From Gammaproteobacteria bacterium (GTDB lineage Bacteria; Pseudomonadota; Gammaproteobacteria; Xanthomonadales; Wenzhouxiangellaceae), in the NCBI GenBank assembly GCA_003565625.1, contig PXBD01000050.1, positions 58,113-122,112 of the forward strand: 64,000 bases of DNA, written 5' to 3'. The notes under the pieces were generated by a model that was given only the letters and a program-made list of their open reading frames with translations, was not told the origin of the DNA and did no database searches. The position numbers and the translations under genes were made by a program. Numbering within the stretch: position 1 is the first letter of the stretch; each line of letters begins with the position of its first letter. Below are positions 47,718 to 58,928 of this stretch, piece after piece.

Positions 47718-48635
47718 CTAGCGTTTGCGCGGCAGGGCTCGCAGTACCAGTTCAATCGGCTGGGCCGGCAGCCCGCAATCCTCGCGCAGGATGCGGTGAT
47801 CCTGCGGGCCGATTTCCTCGTAGCGACCGGGCCGCACCGACGAGGGCAGAAAAACCGGACCGAAGCGCACTCGTTTGAGCCGCGCCACCTGGGCCCCGAC
47901 CGCTTCCCACAGCCGCCGAACCTCGCGGTTCCGCCCTTCCAGAATCACCACCGTGTACCAGGCATGGCCGCTGGTAACCTCACCGGCGACCACATCGGAA
48001 AACCGGGCCGGACCATCATCGAGTTCGACCCCGCTGACCAACTGCTGAATCTGTTCCTCGGAGACCGCGCCCCGAATCCGACACAGGTACTCCCGGTCGA
48101 CGCCGCCGGACGGGTGCATCATGCGGTGGGCCAGTTCACCGTCGGTGGTCAGCAAGAGCAGCCCGGCGGTGTTGAGATCGAGCCGGCCGATGGCAATCCA
48201 GCGACCTTCGCGCAGCTTCGGCAGACGGTCGAATACCGTGCGTCGACCTTCCGGATCACTGGCTGTTGTGACTTCCCCTTCGGGTTTGTGATAGATCAGC
48301 GTCCGATGGCCCGGCGAGGCCCCATCGATGCGGTATTCGCGTCCGTCGATCTCGACCAGGTCGCCAACGCCGACCGAACTGCCAAGACGGGCTGCGACCT
48401 TGTTGACCAGAACCTCGCCGCGTTTGATGCGGTCTTCCAGGGCCCGGCGCGAACCGAGGCCGGCCCGCGCCAGCACCTTGTGCAGGCGTTCGCTGCCTGC
48501 CTCCGGCACGTCAACCGGTGCGCTGGCCGTTCGCGCCCGACGATGCGGTTTCGTCTTCCTGCCCTTCTGACGAAGGGTTTGTGAAGGCCTGGCGGGGTTC
48601 GGGCCTGGTTTTTTCCGGGTCGGGGGAGGTGTCAT
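47718..48635 (-). CDS. rluB: 23S rRNA pseudouridine synthase, RluB type
   Basis: RluB converts U2605 of 23S rRNA to pseudouridine. After a basic, Pro/Lys-rich N-terminal tail of about 45 residues comes an S4 RNA-binding domain (RLHKVLARAGLGSRRALE), then the catalytic GRLDLNTAGLLLLTTDGELAH with the active Asp and EGRNREVRRLWEAVG. The 305 residues fit. The order scpA-scpB-rluB is conserved; its start overlaps the scpB stop by four bases. Confidence 0.93.
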   Translation of the reverse strand: MTPPPTRKKPGPNPARPSQTLRQKGRKTKPHRRARTASAPVDVPEAGSERLHKVLARAGLGSRRALEDRIKRGEVLVNKVAARLGSSVGVGDLVEIDGREYRIDGASPGHRTLIYHKPEGEVTTASDPEGRRTVFDRLPKLREGRWIAIGRLDLNTAGLLLLTTDGELAHRMMHPSGGVDREYLCRIRGAVSEEQIQQLVSGVELDDGPARFSDVVAGEVTSGHAWYTVVILEGRNREVRRLWEAVGAQVARLKRVRFGPVFLPSSVRPGRYEEIGPQDHRILREDCGLPAQPIELVLRALPRKR

Positions 48636-49198
48636 GACGGCGGGCCTAGTTCCAGTTCGGGTTCAAGGTTGTCGATATCCTTGATCTCGGCCAGGGTCGG
48701 TAACTGGTCCAGCGACTTGAGATTGAAATAGTCGAGAAAGGCGCGCGTGGTACCCAGCAACTCGGGGCGGCCGGGCACATCGCGATGGCCGACGACCTTG
48801 ATCCACTCGCGCTCCTGCAGGGTTCGGAGCATATTGGCGCTTAGTGAGACCCCGCGAATCTGTTCGATTTCGCCGCGTGTAATGGGCTGACGGTAGGCAA
48901 TGATGGCCAGGGTCTCGAGCAGGGCACGCGAATAGCGCGGTGGTTTCTCGCTCCACAACTGGGCGATGATCGGCATCAGTCGGGCGCGAACCTGGATGCG
49001 GTATCCGCTGCCTACCTCGGTCAACTCTACCGCGCGTCCTTCGAGGTCGGCATCAAGCGCGGCCAGGGCCTCCTTCAGCGGCCCGTGCCCCGGTTTTTCC
49101 TCGTCGGGAAACAGGGCGTTGAGCTGGTTGAGGTTCAGGGGTGCCCCGGCCGCGAGCAGTGCGCCCTCGACTATCATCTTCAGATAGGCAATGTCCAT
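48632..49198 (-). CDS. scpB: Segregation and condensation protein B
   Basis: ScpB is the winged-helix (kite) partner that binds the ScpA kleisin in the SMC condensin complex. The 188-residue protein has ALLETLAIIAYRQPITRGEI, ANMLRTLQEREWIKVVG and GRPELLGTTRAFLDYFNL, diagnostic of the family. smc itself is three kilobases away in this window, so the whole SMC-ScpAB complex is encoded here. Confidence 0.97.
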   Translation of the reverse strand: MDIAYLKMIVEGALLAAGAPLNLNQLNALFPDEEKPGHGPLKEALAALDADLEGRAVELTEVGSGYRIQVRARLMPIIAQLWSEKPPRYSRALLETLAIIAYRQPITRGEIEQIRGVSLSANMLRTLQEREWIKVVGHRDVPGRPELLGTTRAFLDYFNLKSLDQLPTLAEIKDIDNLEPELELGPPS

Positions 49199-49226
49199 GC
49201 GAACTCCGTTGGTTCCATCGATCGAA

Positions 49227-50033
49227 TCAATCAGCCGGGCTGCGCACGTAGATGGTGCCGAACAGGTCTTGCTGAACCAGGTCGATCAGGTGCTCCCGGA
49301 GCAGTTCAAGCAGGGCCAGGAAGGTGACCACTGCACCCATGCGGCCCTCTTCCAGATCGAAGCACTGGCTGAATTCGATGAACTGGCCAGGCCCGACCAG
49401 GCTGATGATCCGGCTCATGCGCTCGCGCACGCTCAGGGCTTCGCTCTGCACCTGGTGATGCGCCAGCATGTCGGCACGCGCCATGACGTCGCGCAGCGCC
49501 AGCAGCAGTTCGCGCAGTTCCACCTCGGGCGGCACCCGAACCTGGCCTGGCGGCTCGGCGGCGGCGGTGGCCAGCGCCAGATCGCGCTCCAGACGCGGCA
49601 ACTCGTCCAGGTCCTCGGCCGCCTGCTTGAAACGTTCGTATTCCTGCAGGCGGCGAATCAGTTCGGCGCGCGGATCGCCTTCGTCGTCTTCTTCAGGCTG
49701 TGGTCGGGGCAGCAGCATGCGCGACTTGATTTCGGCCAGAATCGCGGCCATCACCAAGTATTCGGCGGCAAGCTCCAGGCGCAGCCCGGCCATCATCTCG
49801 ATGTAGCCGGTGTACTGGCGGGTGATCTCGGCGATAGGGATGTCGAGAATGTCCAGGTTCTGCCGCCGGATCAGGTACAGCAGGAGATCCAGTGGGCCTT
49901 CAAAAGCCTCAAGAAAGACCTCCAGCGCATCCGGCGGGATGTAGAGATCGTCGGGCAGCTTCAGCACAGGCTCGCCCTGCACGACGGCGAAGGGCATTTC
50001 CTGTTGGTTGGCGACGGGCGAGACCGGATCCAT
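49227..50033 (-). CDS. scpA: Segregation and condensation protein A (kleisin)
   Basis: ScpA is the kleisin that links the SMC heads. The 268-residue protein has the N-terminal FEGPLDLLLYLIRRQNLDIL, PIAEITRQYTGYI and AEYLVMAAILAEIKSRMLLP. The C-terminal winged-helix end is GAVVTFLALLELLREHLIDL. It leads scpA-scpB-rluB leftward and diverges from yciI; an eight-base-pair inverted repeat (CGGGCCGC/GCGGCCCG, 50064-50082) lies in the 107-base gap. Confidence 0.97.
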   Translation of the reverse strand: MDPVSPVANQQEMPFAVVQGEPVLKLPDDLYIPPDALEVFLEAFEGPLDLLLYLIRRQNLDILDIPIAEITRQYTGYIEMMAGLRLELAAEYLVMAAILAEIKSRMLLPRPQPEEDDEGDPRAELIRRLQEYERFKQAAEDLDELPRLERDLALATAAAEPPGQVRVPPEVELRELLLALRDVMARADMLAHHQVQSEALSVRERMSRIISLVGPGQFIEFSQCFDLEEGRMGAVVTFLALLELLREHLIDLVQQDLFGTIYVRSPAD

Positions 50034-50140
50034 CCGGCCAGTGTAGCCGGTAATGATGCGGATCGGGCCGCATCGCGGCCCGGGCCTGGTTGCCGGCGGT
50101 ACAATATCGCGCTGAATTTTGCCGATTGGATCGAACCATC

Positions 50141-50440
50141 GTGTTGTACATGATTATTGGACGCGACAGCAAGGACAGCCTGCCGCGGCGCGCCGAGGCC
50201 CGGGACCGCCACCTGGCGCGCCTGGAGCAACTCAGGGACGAGGGCCGGCTGCTGACCGCCGGTCCGTTACCGGCAATCGATGCAGCCGACCCCGGGCCGG
50301 CTGGGTTTGTTGGCTCGCTGGTGCTGGCCGAGTTTGCCGATCTGGATGCAGCAACCGCCTGGGCCAAGGCCGACCCCTACATCGAATCGGGAGCCTGGAG
50401 CGGCGCCGAGGTGCATCCCTACAAGGCGGTGTTGCCGTGA
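50141..50440 (+). CDS. yciI: YciI-family protein
   Basis: YciI proteins are about 100-residue ferredoxin-like (dimeric alpha-beta barrel) proteins with a conserved His/Asp pair; the enzymatic role is unsettled. The GTG start at 50141 gives VLYMIIGRDSKDSLPRR, matching family N-termini, and HLARLEQLRDEGRLLTAGP and DPGPAGFVGSL follow. 99 residues. The stop overlaps the bolA start (GTGA). The order yciI-bolA-ppi is known in pseudomonads. Confidence 0.88.
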   Translation: MLYMIIGRDSKDSLPRRAEARDRHLARLEQLRDEGRLLTAGPLPAIDAADPGPAGFVGSLVLAEFADLDAATAWAKADPYIESGAWSGAEVHPYKAVLP

Positions 50441-50715
50441 CGGCCGAACGGGTTGGCATGATTCGCGAACGGCTCGAGGCCGACCTGGCGCCGAGCGAAC
50501 TGGAGGTGATCGACGAGTCCCACCTGCACATCGGCCATGCCGGGGCCCGCGACGGGCGCGGGCATTTTCGAGTCCGGGTGGTCAGCGAGGCTTTTGCCGG
50601 TCTGCCGCGGCTGGCTCGACACCGACGCGTCTACGCCGCGATGGGGGAATTGATGACCACCGACATCCACGCTCTCAACATCGAGGCCGTCACCGCCGAC
50701 GAGAGTTCATCATGA
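50437..50715 (+). CDS. bolA: BolA-family protein
   Basis: BolA proteins partner monothiol glutaredoxins in iron-sulfur cluster handling and in morphology control. The 92-residue protein, starting at GTG 50437, has the class II-type fold with ELEVIDESHLHIGHAG, HFRVRVVSEAFAG and RHRRVYAAMGELM, then IHALNIEA. It overlaps both neighbours by four bases, so the three genes are translationally coupled. Confidence 0.92.
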   Translation: MTAERVGMIRERLEADLAPSELEVIDESHLHIGHAGARDGRGHFRVRVVSEAFAGLPRLARHRRVYAAMGELMTTDIHALNIEAVTADESSS

Positions 50716-51539
50716 CGATCAGGCTGGTTCTGATGCTGGCGCTTGGCCTGTTTTTGCTCAGCGGCTGTCAGTCCGAGCGCGATGGCCTTGTGCAGGACGA
50801 TGACATCATCCTGGTCGAGATCGACGGCCAGCCGGTGTCGCTGCCCATGCTGGAATTCATGATGGCCCAGCGCGGCATCGGTGAGGATGATCATGAAGCC
50901 ATGCGCGAGCTGCTCGATGAGTTGATCCGGCTGCGGGTTGTGGCCAATGCGGCCGAGCGCGAAGGCCTCGCCGCCGAGCCCAGGGTTCGGGCCCAGCGCA
51001 TGATTCGGGATCTGGAAACCCTGCAGTTGCACTATTTCACCCGAATTTACGAGCAGTATCCGGTCACCGATGAAGACATTCGGGCCACGTTCGAGAATCA
51101 GCTGCAACGCTCCGGCAGCCGCCAGTTCCGGCTCGAAACCATTGTCTACCCCTCGCAGGGCGAGGCCTTGCTGCAGCTGGCCGCGCTGGAGGACGGCGAG
51201 GCCGACTTCGACGACCTGATGGAGGCCGCGCGTTCGGCCAACCTGGCCGTTGAGCCTACCGGCTGGATCGACCGCAGCCAGCTGGGGGCGGAACTGGCCC
51301 CGCTGCTGGAATCGGCCGAGGCGGGCGAGGTGTTACCCGCCCCGCTGCAAACCCCTCAGGGTTGGCGCCTGCTGCGCGTGGGTGATACCCGACCCCTGCA
51401 GGCGCCAGCGCTGGACAGCGTGCGCGAAGGCATTGAACGACAGCTGGTGCGCCAGCGTCTCGAAGCCCTGGTCGAAGACCTCTACCAGGCTTCTGCGATT
51501 ACGCCCATGCTGCCGCTCGAAGAGGTCGCCGACCCATAA
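50712..51539 (+). CDS. PpiC/SurA-like peptidyl-prolyl isomerase, lipoprotein
   Basis: The 275-residue product has a lipoprotein signal (LFLLSGC at 13-19), a helical N-terminal SurA-like region, and a parvulin-type domain (about 135-235) with PTGWIDRSQLGAELAPLL and TPQGWRLLRVGD, as in PpiC. It probably helps outer-membrane or periplasmic protein folding. The start is chosen for the signal peptide and the four-base overlap with bolA. Convergent with queF. Confidence 0.85.
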   Translation: MTIRLVLMLALGLFLLSGCQSERDGLVQDDDIILVEIDGQPVSLPMLEFMMAQRGIGEDDHEAMRELLDELIRLRVVANAAEREGLAAEPRVRAQRMIRDLETLQLHYFTRIYEQYPVTDEDIRATFENQLQRSGSRQFRLETIVYPSQGEALLQLAALEDGEADFDDLMEAARSANLAVEPTGWIDRSQLGAELAPLLESAEAGEVLPAPLQTPQGWRLLRVGDTRPLQAPALDSVREGIERQLVRQRLEALVEDLYQASAITPMLPLEEVADP

Positions 51540-51552
51540 CCCCGGTGGCCAA

Positions 51553-51942
51553 CTACGGCAGCGCCACGGCGGCCGGCGCCTGCCATCCCTCGGCCCGGTG
51601 CTCGGCCACTACGGCGGTGTAAATACCGCCGCGTACGTTGAAATCGGCCGTCAGGCGCATGAAGCGCGGCGCAGCGGCAGCCACCAGGTCCTCGAGGATG
51701 CGATTGGTAACGGCTTCGTGGAACGCGCCCTCATTGCGAAAGCTCCAGACGTAGTTCTTCAGCGCCTTGAGCTCGACACAGAAGCGATCGGGCACGTACT
51801 CCAGCAGCAACTCGGCGAAGTCAGGCTGGCCTGTTTTGGGGCACAGACAGGTAAACTCGGGGATCCGGATGCGGATGGTATAATCCCGCGCCGTCTGCGG
51901 ATTGGGGAAAACTTCAAGTTCCTTGCTGGGCTGGCTGGGCAC
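51553..51942 (-). CDS. queF: NADPH-dependent 7-cyano-7-deazaguanine reductase, type I QueF
   Basis: QueF reduces preQ0 to preQ1 in queuosine synthesis. The 129-residue, short (type I) enzyme has the catalytic Cys in [16 protein letters not shown] and the QueF motif [20 protein letters not shown], which binds NADPH. It belongs to the same tunnelling-fold superfamily as FolE2, which supplies the first step of this pathway. It diverges from smc, whose start is 63 bases away. Confidence 0.95.
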   Translation of the reverse strand: MPSQPSKELEVFPNPQTARDYTIRIRIPEFTCLCPKTGQPDFAELLLEYVPDRFCVELKALKNYVWSFRNEGAFHEAVTNRILEDLVAAAAPRFMRLTADFNVRGGIYTAVVAEHRAEGWQAPAAVALP

Positions 51943-52005
51943 GCTGCGGCCTCTCTCGTCGATAACAAGCGAGCATTAAAACAAAAAACTCTGGCTGATG
52001 CGTCA

Positions 52006-55000
52006 ATGCGACTGACCGCAATCAAACTGTCGGGCTTCAAGTCCTTCGTCGAACCGACCACGGTGCGCTTCCCGTCCAACCTGATGGGGATCGTCGGGCC
52101 GAACGGTTGCGGCAAGTCGAACATCATCGATGCGGTGCGCTGGGTGATGGGCGAAAGCTCGGCCCGCCAGCTGCGCGGGGAGTCGATGAGCGACGTGATC
52201 TTTTCCGGCTCCAGCGCGCGCAAGCCGGTGACCACTGCCACGGTAGAGCTGTTGTTCGACAACAGCGACGGCCGGGCCGGGGGCGAGTACGCCGCCTACA
52301 GTGAAATCTCGGTGCGGCGCCAGGTCAGCCGTGACGGTCAGTCGGCCTATTTCCTCAACGGCACGCGCTGCCGACGCAAGGATATTACCGATCTGTTTCT
52401 CGGCACCGGCCTGGGGCCGCGCAGCTACGCCATCATCGAGCAGGGCATGATCTCGCAGATTGTCGAGGCCCGACCCGAGGACCTACGCGCCTTTCTCGAA
52501 GAGGCCGCCGGCATTTCGCGCTACAAGGAGCGCCGGCGCGAAACCGAGAACCGCATTCGCCACACGCGCGAAAACCTCGAGCGTCTGGCGGACTTGCGCG
52601 AGGAGGTTGGCAAGCAGCTGGAGAAACTCAAACGCCAGGCGCGTGCTGCCGAACGCTACCGCAAGTTCAAGACCCGCTACCGCGAGGAGGAAGCACGTCT
52701 GACCGCGCTGCGCTGGCGCCAAACGACAACCCGGGCCGAAGAGCGGCAAAAAGAGTTGCAGCAGGTGGAAAACAGCCTGCAGGCGGCACTGGCCGACCAG
52801 CGCGAGGCTGAAAACAAGCTCGAATCGCTGCGCCAACAGCAGCACGAGGCCGGTGATGTCGCCGCCCGGATCCAGGCCGAACTCTACGAAGTCGCCGGAG
52901 AAATCGCGCGCCTGGAGCAGGCGATTGAACACCAGCGCGAAATTCGCCAGCGTCAGGAAGGCGAATATGCCGACACCGAACGCCAGCTCAACGAACTTCA
53001 GCAGCACCTGGTCCTGGATAAGGCTCAGGTCACCCAGACCACCGAGTTGATTGCACGGCTGACGCCGGAACTCGAGCAGGCGCGAGCCAGCGAAGAGCGC
53101 AAGGCCGGCGAACTCGAAAGCGCCGAGCAGGCCCTGATCGCCTGGCAGCAGCGCTGGCAGGAACACCAGCAGACCGCCAGCCAGGCCGCCAGCCAGGCCG
53201 AGCTGTTGCGCCAGCGCATCGAACATTTCGATGATCGCATGGGCCGCGCCGCCGAGCGCTTGAACAACCTCGGTGTGCAGGGCGAGAACAACCTCCTCGA
53301 CCAGACCCGCGAGGAACGCCGGATTGCGGTGCGCGAGGCCGAGGCTGCCGAAGGCAATCTGACCACCGCCCGGGCCGCGGTCGACCAGGGGCGCGCCGAG
53401 TTGAACACCCTGCGCAGCGAAATCGAAGGGCTGCGCAATCGGCTTGAGAAAGCCCGCGCCGAGCGCGATCAGCGCAATGCCAGGCTGGAGTCTCTGCGCC
53501 TGCTCAATCGTCAGACGGAAGAGTCCGCTGCGGCAGAGTGGCTGGAAAACAGCGGCCAGGATCCCCGTCGACAGTTGCTGGGCCAGGTGCGGGTGCTCGA
53601 TGCCCGCTGGACCGTCGCCGTCGAGCATGTACTGGCCGCCTGGCTGCGGGCTGTGGAGGTCGATGAGCTCGGGACGCTGCTGGCCCGCCGGCCGCCGGCG
53701 CTGGGGTTGACCCTGTTTACGGGCGAACGTTCCGGCACGACGCGCGGAGAGTGCCTGGCCGCCCATGTGGAGGGTGCCGGCGCCCTGGGCTCCCTGCTGG
53801 AGTCCGTGCGCTGCGTGGAAAGCCTGGACGAGGCGCTGGCCCAGCGCGCCGGGCTGGAAAACGGCGCTTCGCTGATCACCCCCGACGGTACCTGGATCGG
53901 CGCGGGATGGCTGAAACAACCGGCCGTGGAGGCCGATCAGAGTGGGCTCCTCCAGCGCGAGGAGGAAATCCGCACTCTGTCGGCAGCGCTGAGCGATGAT
54001 GCCGCCGGGATTGTCGCGCTGGAAGAGGCCCTGCACAGCGCCCGCGAACGTCTCGCCGAGACCGAACAAGCCCAGCAGCAGCGTGAACGCTCCGCCCACC
54101 AGGCCGAGCGGGAGTCGGCCCAGGCCCAAGCCAGGGTCAGTGCTCTTGACAGTCGGCTGGAGGCCATCGAGCGTCAGCGCCAGGAAGCGGCCGAGGAGGT
54201 TGCTGCCTTGCGCCTGCGTCAGGATGAGGATACCGAAGCCGTGGGCCAGGCCCGCGCCCAGCTGCAGCAGGCGCTGGAGCGCATGCAGGCGGCCGAACAG
54301 GGCAGGGAGCCGCTGCGCCGGGAAAAGGCCGATCTGGATCAGGCCCGCGACCGGGCCCGAAACGAGCATCGCCAGCTACGCGAGCAGCGCGAAGCGCTGT
54401 CTTTGAAGCTGGAGTCTTCGCGGGCCGGGCTGGACTCGCTGCGGCAGGCAATCGCCCGCATCGACAACCAGGTCGGCCAGCTACAGAGCCGCTTCATGGA
54501 GCTTAGCGAGGCCCTGGCGGCAGGCGATGAACCGGTTCAAACCCAGCAACGCCAGCGCGATCAGCTGCTGGAGAGCCGCCTGGCCATCGAGGCCCGTTTG
54601 CGCGATGCGCGGGCCCAGCTTGAAACACTCGAAGCCGCCTGGCGTGAGCATGATCAGAAGCGGCAAGCGGCGGCGGCGAGCGCGGAAGACATTCGGGCTC
54701 GACAGAGCCAGCTACAGCTTGGGCTGCACGAGCTGCGCCTGAAGGCCGACGGCCTGCTGGAGCGAATCGATCAGTTGGGTGCAGAGTTGGACAAGCTGCT
54801 CGAGGAGCTGCCCGATCAGGCCGATATCAGTGAGTATCAGCAGGAACTGGAGCGCCTGGAAGAGCGCATCCGCAAGCTCGAGCCGGTCAACCTGGCCGCC
54901 ATCGAAGAACACGAGGCCGAGTCGGAACGCAAGGCCTACCTCGACCGCCAGCATGCGGATCTGGAAGAGGCACTGGAAACGCTGGAAAAGGCGATCGGGC

Positions 55001-55491
55001 GCATCGACCGCGATTCGCGTACGCGCTTCCGCGAAACCTTCGAAGAGGTCAATCGCAACATGGGAGCCCTGTTCCCGCGCCTGTTCGGTGGCGGTCACGG
55101 TCACCTGGAAATGGTGGGCGAGGACTGGTTGACCGCCGGGGTGGCCATCATGGCGCGCCCGCCCGGCAAGCGCATCGCCAGGATCCATCTGATGTCCGGC
55201 GGCGAGAAGGCGCTGACTGCGGTTGCCTTCGTGTTTTCGATCTTCAACCTCAACCCGGCGCCGTTTTGCCTGCTCGACGAGGTCGATGCCCCGCTCGATG
55301 ATGCCAACGTCGGCCGCTTCTCCGACATGGTCCGGGAGATGTCCGAACAGGTGCAGTTCCTGCTGGTCACCCACAACAAGGTGACCATGGAGGTCAGCCA
55401 CCAGATGCTCGGGGTAACCATGCGTGAGCCCGGGGTGTCGCGGATCGTCAGCGTGGATCTCGAAAAGGCAGTGGCGCTGGCTGAAAGCTGA
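52006..55491 (+). CDS. smc: Chromosome segregation protein SMC
   Basis: SMC is the long-coil ATPase of the condensin complex. The ATG at 52006 gives 1161 residues: N-terminal head with Walker A GPNGCGKS at 31-38, coiled coil (about 170-500), hinge (about 500-660), second coil, and C-terminal head with signature LMSGGEKALTA at about 1062-1072 and Walker B FCLLDEVDAPLDDAN. The N-terminal MRLTAIKLSGFKSF matches the family and fixes the start. smc with zipA and ligA downstream is the gammaproteobacterial order. Confidence 0.97.
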   Translation: MRLTAIKLSGFKSFVEPTTVRFPSNLMGIVGPNGCGKSNIIDAVRWVMGESSARQLRGESMSDVIFSGSSARKPVTTATVELLFDNSDGRAGGEYAAYSEISVRRQVSRDGQSAYFLNGTRCRRKDITDLFLGTGLGPRSYAIIEQGMISQIVEARPEDLRAFLEEAAGISRYKERRRETENRIRHTRENLERLADLREEVGKQLEKLKRQARAAERYRKFKTRYREEEARLTALRWRQTTTRAEERQKELQQVENSLQAALADQREAENKLESLRQQQHEAGDVAARIQAELYEVAGEIARLEQAIEHQREIRQRQEGEYADTERQLNELQQHLVLDKAQVTQTTELIARLTPELEQARASEERKAGELESAEQALIAWQQRWQEHQQTASQAASQAELLRQRIEHFDDRMGRAAERLNNLGVQGENNLLDQTREERRIAVREAEAAEGNLTTARAAVDQGRAELNTLRSEIEGLRNRLEKARAERDQRNARLESLRLLNRQTEESAAAEWLENSGQDPRRQLLGQVRVLDARWTVAVEHVLAAWLRAVEVDELGTLLARRPPALGLTLFTGERSGTTRGECLAAHVEGAGALGSLLESVRCVESLDEALAQRAGLENGASLITPDGTWIGAGWLKQPAVEADQSGLLQREEEIRTLSAALSDDAAGIVALEEALHSARERLAETEQAQQQRERSAHQAERESAQAQARVSALDSRLEAIERQRQEAAEEVAALRLRQDEDTEAVGQARAQLQQALERMQAAEQGREPLRREKADLDQARDRARNEHRQLREQREALSLKLESSRAGLDSLRQAIARIDNQVGQLQSRFMELSEALAAGDEPVQTQQRQRDQLLESRLAIEARLRDARAQLETLEAAWREHDQKRQAAAASAEDIRARQSQLQLGLHELRLKADGLLERIDQLGAELDKLLEELPDQADISEYQQELERLEERIRKLEPVNLAAIEEHEAESERKAYLDRQHADLEEALETLEKAIGRIDRDSRTRFRETFEEVNRNMGALFPRLFGGGHGHLEMVGEDWLTAGVAIMARPPGKRIARIHLMSGGEKALTAVAFVFSIFNLNPAPFCLLDEVDAPLDDANVGRFSDMVREMSEQVQFLLVTHNKVTMEVSHQMLGVTMREPGVSRIVSVDLEKAVALAES

Positions 55492-55556
55492 GCGCATCCG
55501 GCCGCGACCGGCCAGCGATGCGGTACACTTCTGGCTGACTCTGGAACCGGGTATCC

Positions 55557-58335
<2,779 letters not shown>

Positions 58336-58424
58336 TGCCGGGGAAATGGTCAGAACATTCTGCGGGTTGACCAGCCAAAGGTGGTAGGATGGAGGTGCAA
58401 CACCGGGTTTACAGGAGGAGCGTC

Positions 58425-58865
58425 ATGAGCAAGCACATCAACGAAATTCTCGTCCCCGTCGACGGTTCGGAAAACTCGATTCGATCGGCAGTTTTTGCCA
58501 TGGAGATGGCCAATGCCATGGGCATCGGTGTGCGCCTGTTTTACGTATTCCCGGCCGCATCGGTAGAAGTGATTGGTATTGCCGGCATGTCGCGCGCGGA
58601 TATCGATCAGGCCGCTCAATCGGCCGCTCAGCGTGCGTTCGACAAAACCCGGGAGGGTGTCGGCGAGGCCATGATCGATAAGGTCGAGCAGGAAACCTCG
58701 GTTGGCGATCCGGCCGAAGAGATCATCCGGTTTACCGAAGATGACAACGCGGTAATGGTTGTGATCGGCCGACGTGGTCTGTCACGCATGCGCTCGCTGA
58801 TGCTCGGCAGCGTCAGCGACAAAGTGCTGCGTCATGCCAAAAGCCCTGTTACGGTAATCACCTGA
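58425..58865 (+). CDS. Universal stress protein family (UspA-like)
   Basis: The 146-residue protein starts EILVPVDGSENSIRSAVFAM and has the ATP-binding type motif GRRGLSRMRSLMLGSVSDKV near the C-terminus (Gx2Gx9GS), so it probably binds ATP. AGGAGGAG precedes the ATG at 58425. UspA proteins promote survival under stress. The diguanylate cyclase gene follows 63 bases later, probably in the same unit. Confidence 0.93.
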   Translation: MSKHINEILVPVDGSENSIRSAVFAMEMANAMGIGVRLFYVFPAASVEVIGIAGMSRADIDQAAQSAAQRAFDKTREGVGEAMIDKVEQETSVGDPAEEIIRFTEDDNAVMVVIGRRGLSRMRSLMLGSVSDKVLRHAKSPVTVIT

Positions 58866-58928
58866 TTCCATAGGAAAACCATCCGCCGATGGAACCAGAC
58901 GCAATGGCGAATCCGCCGGGAGCGCGTC

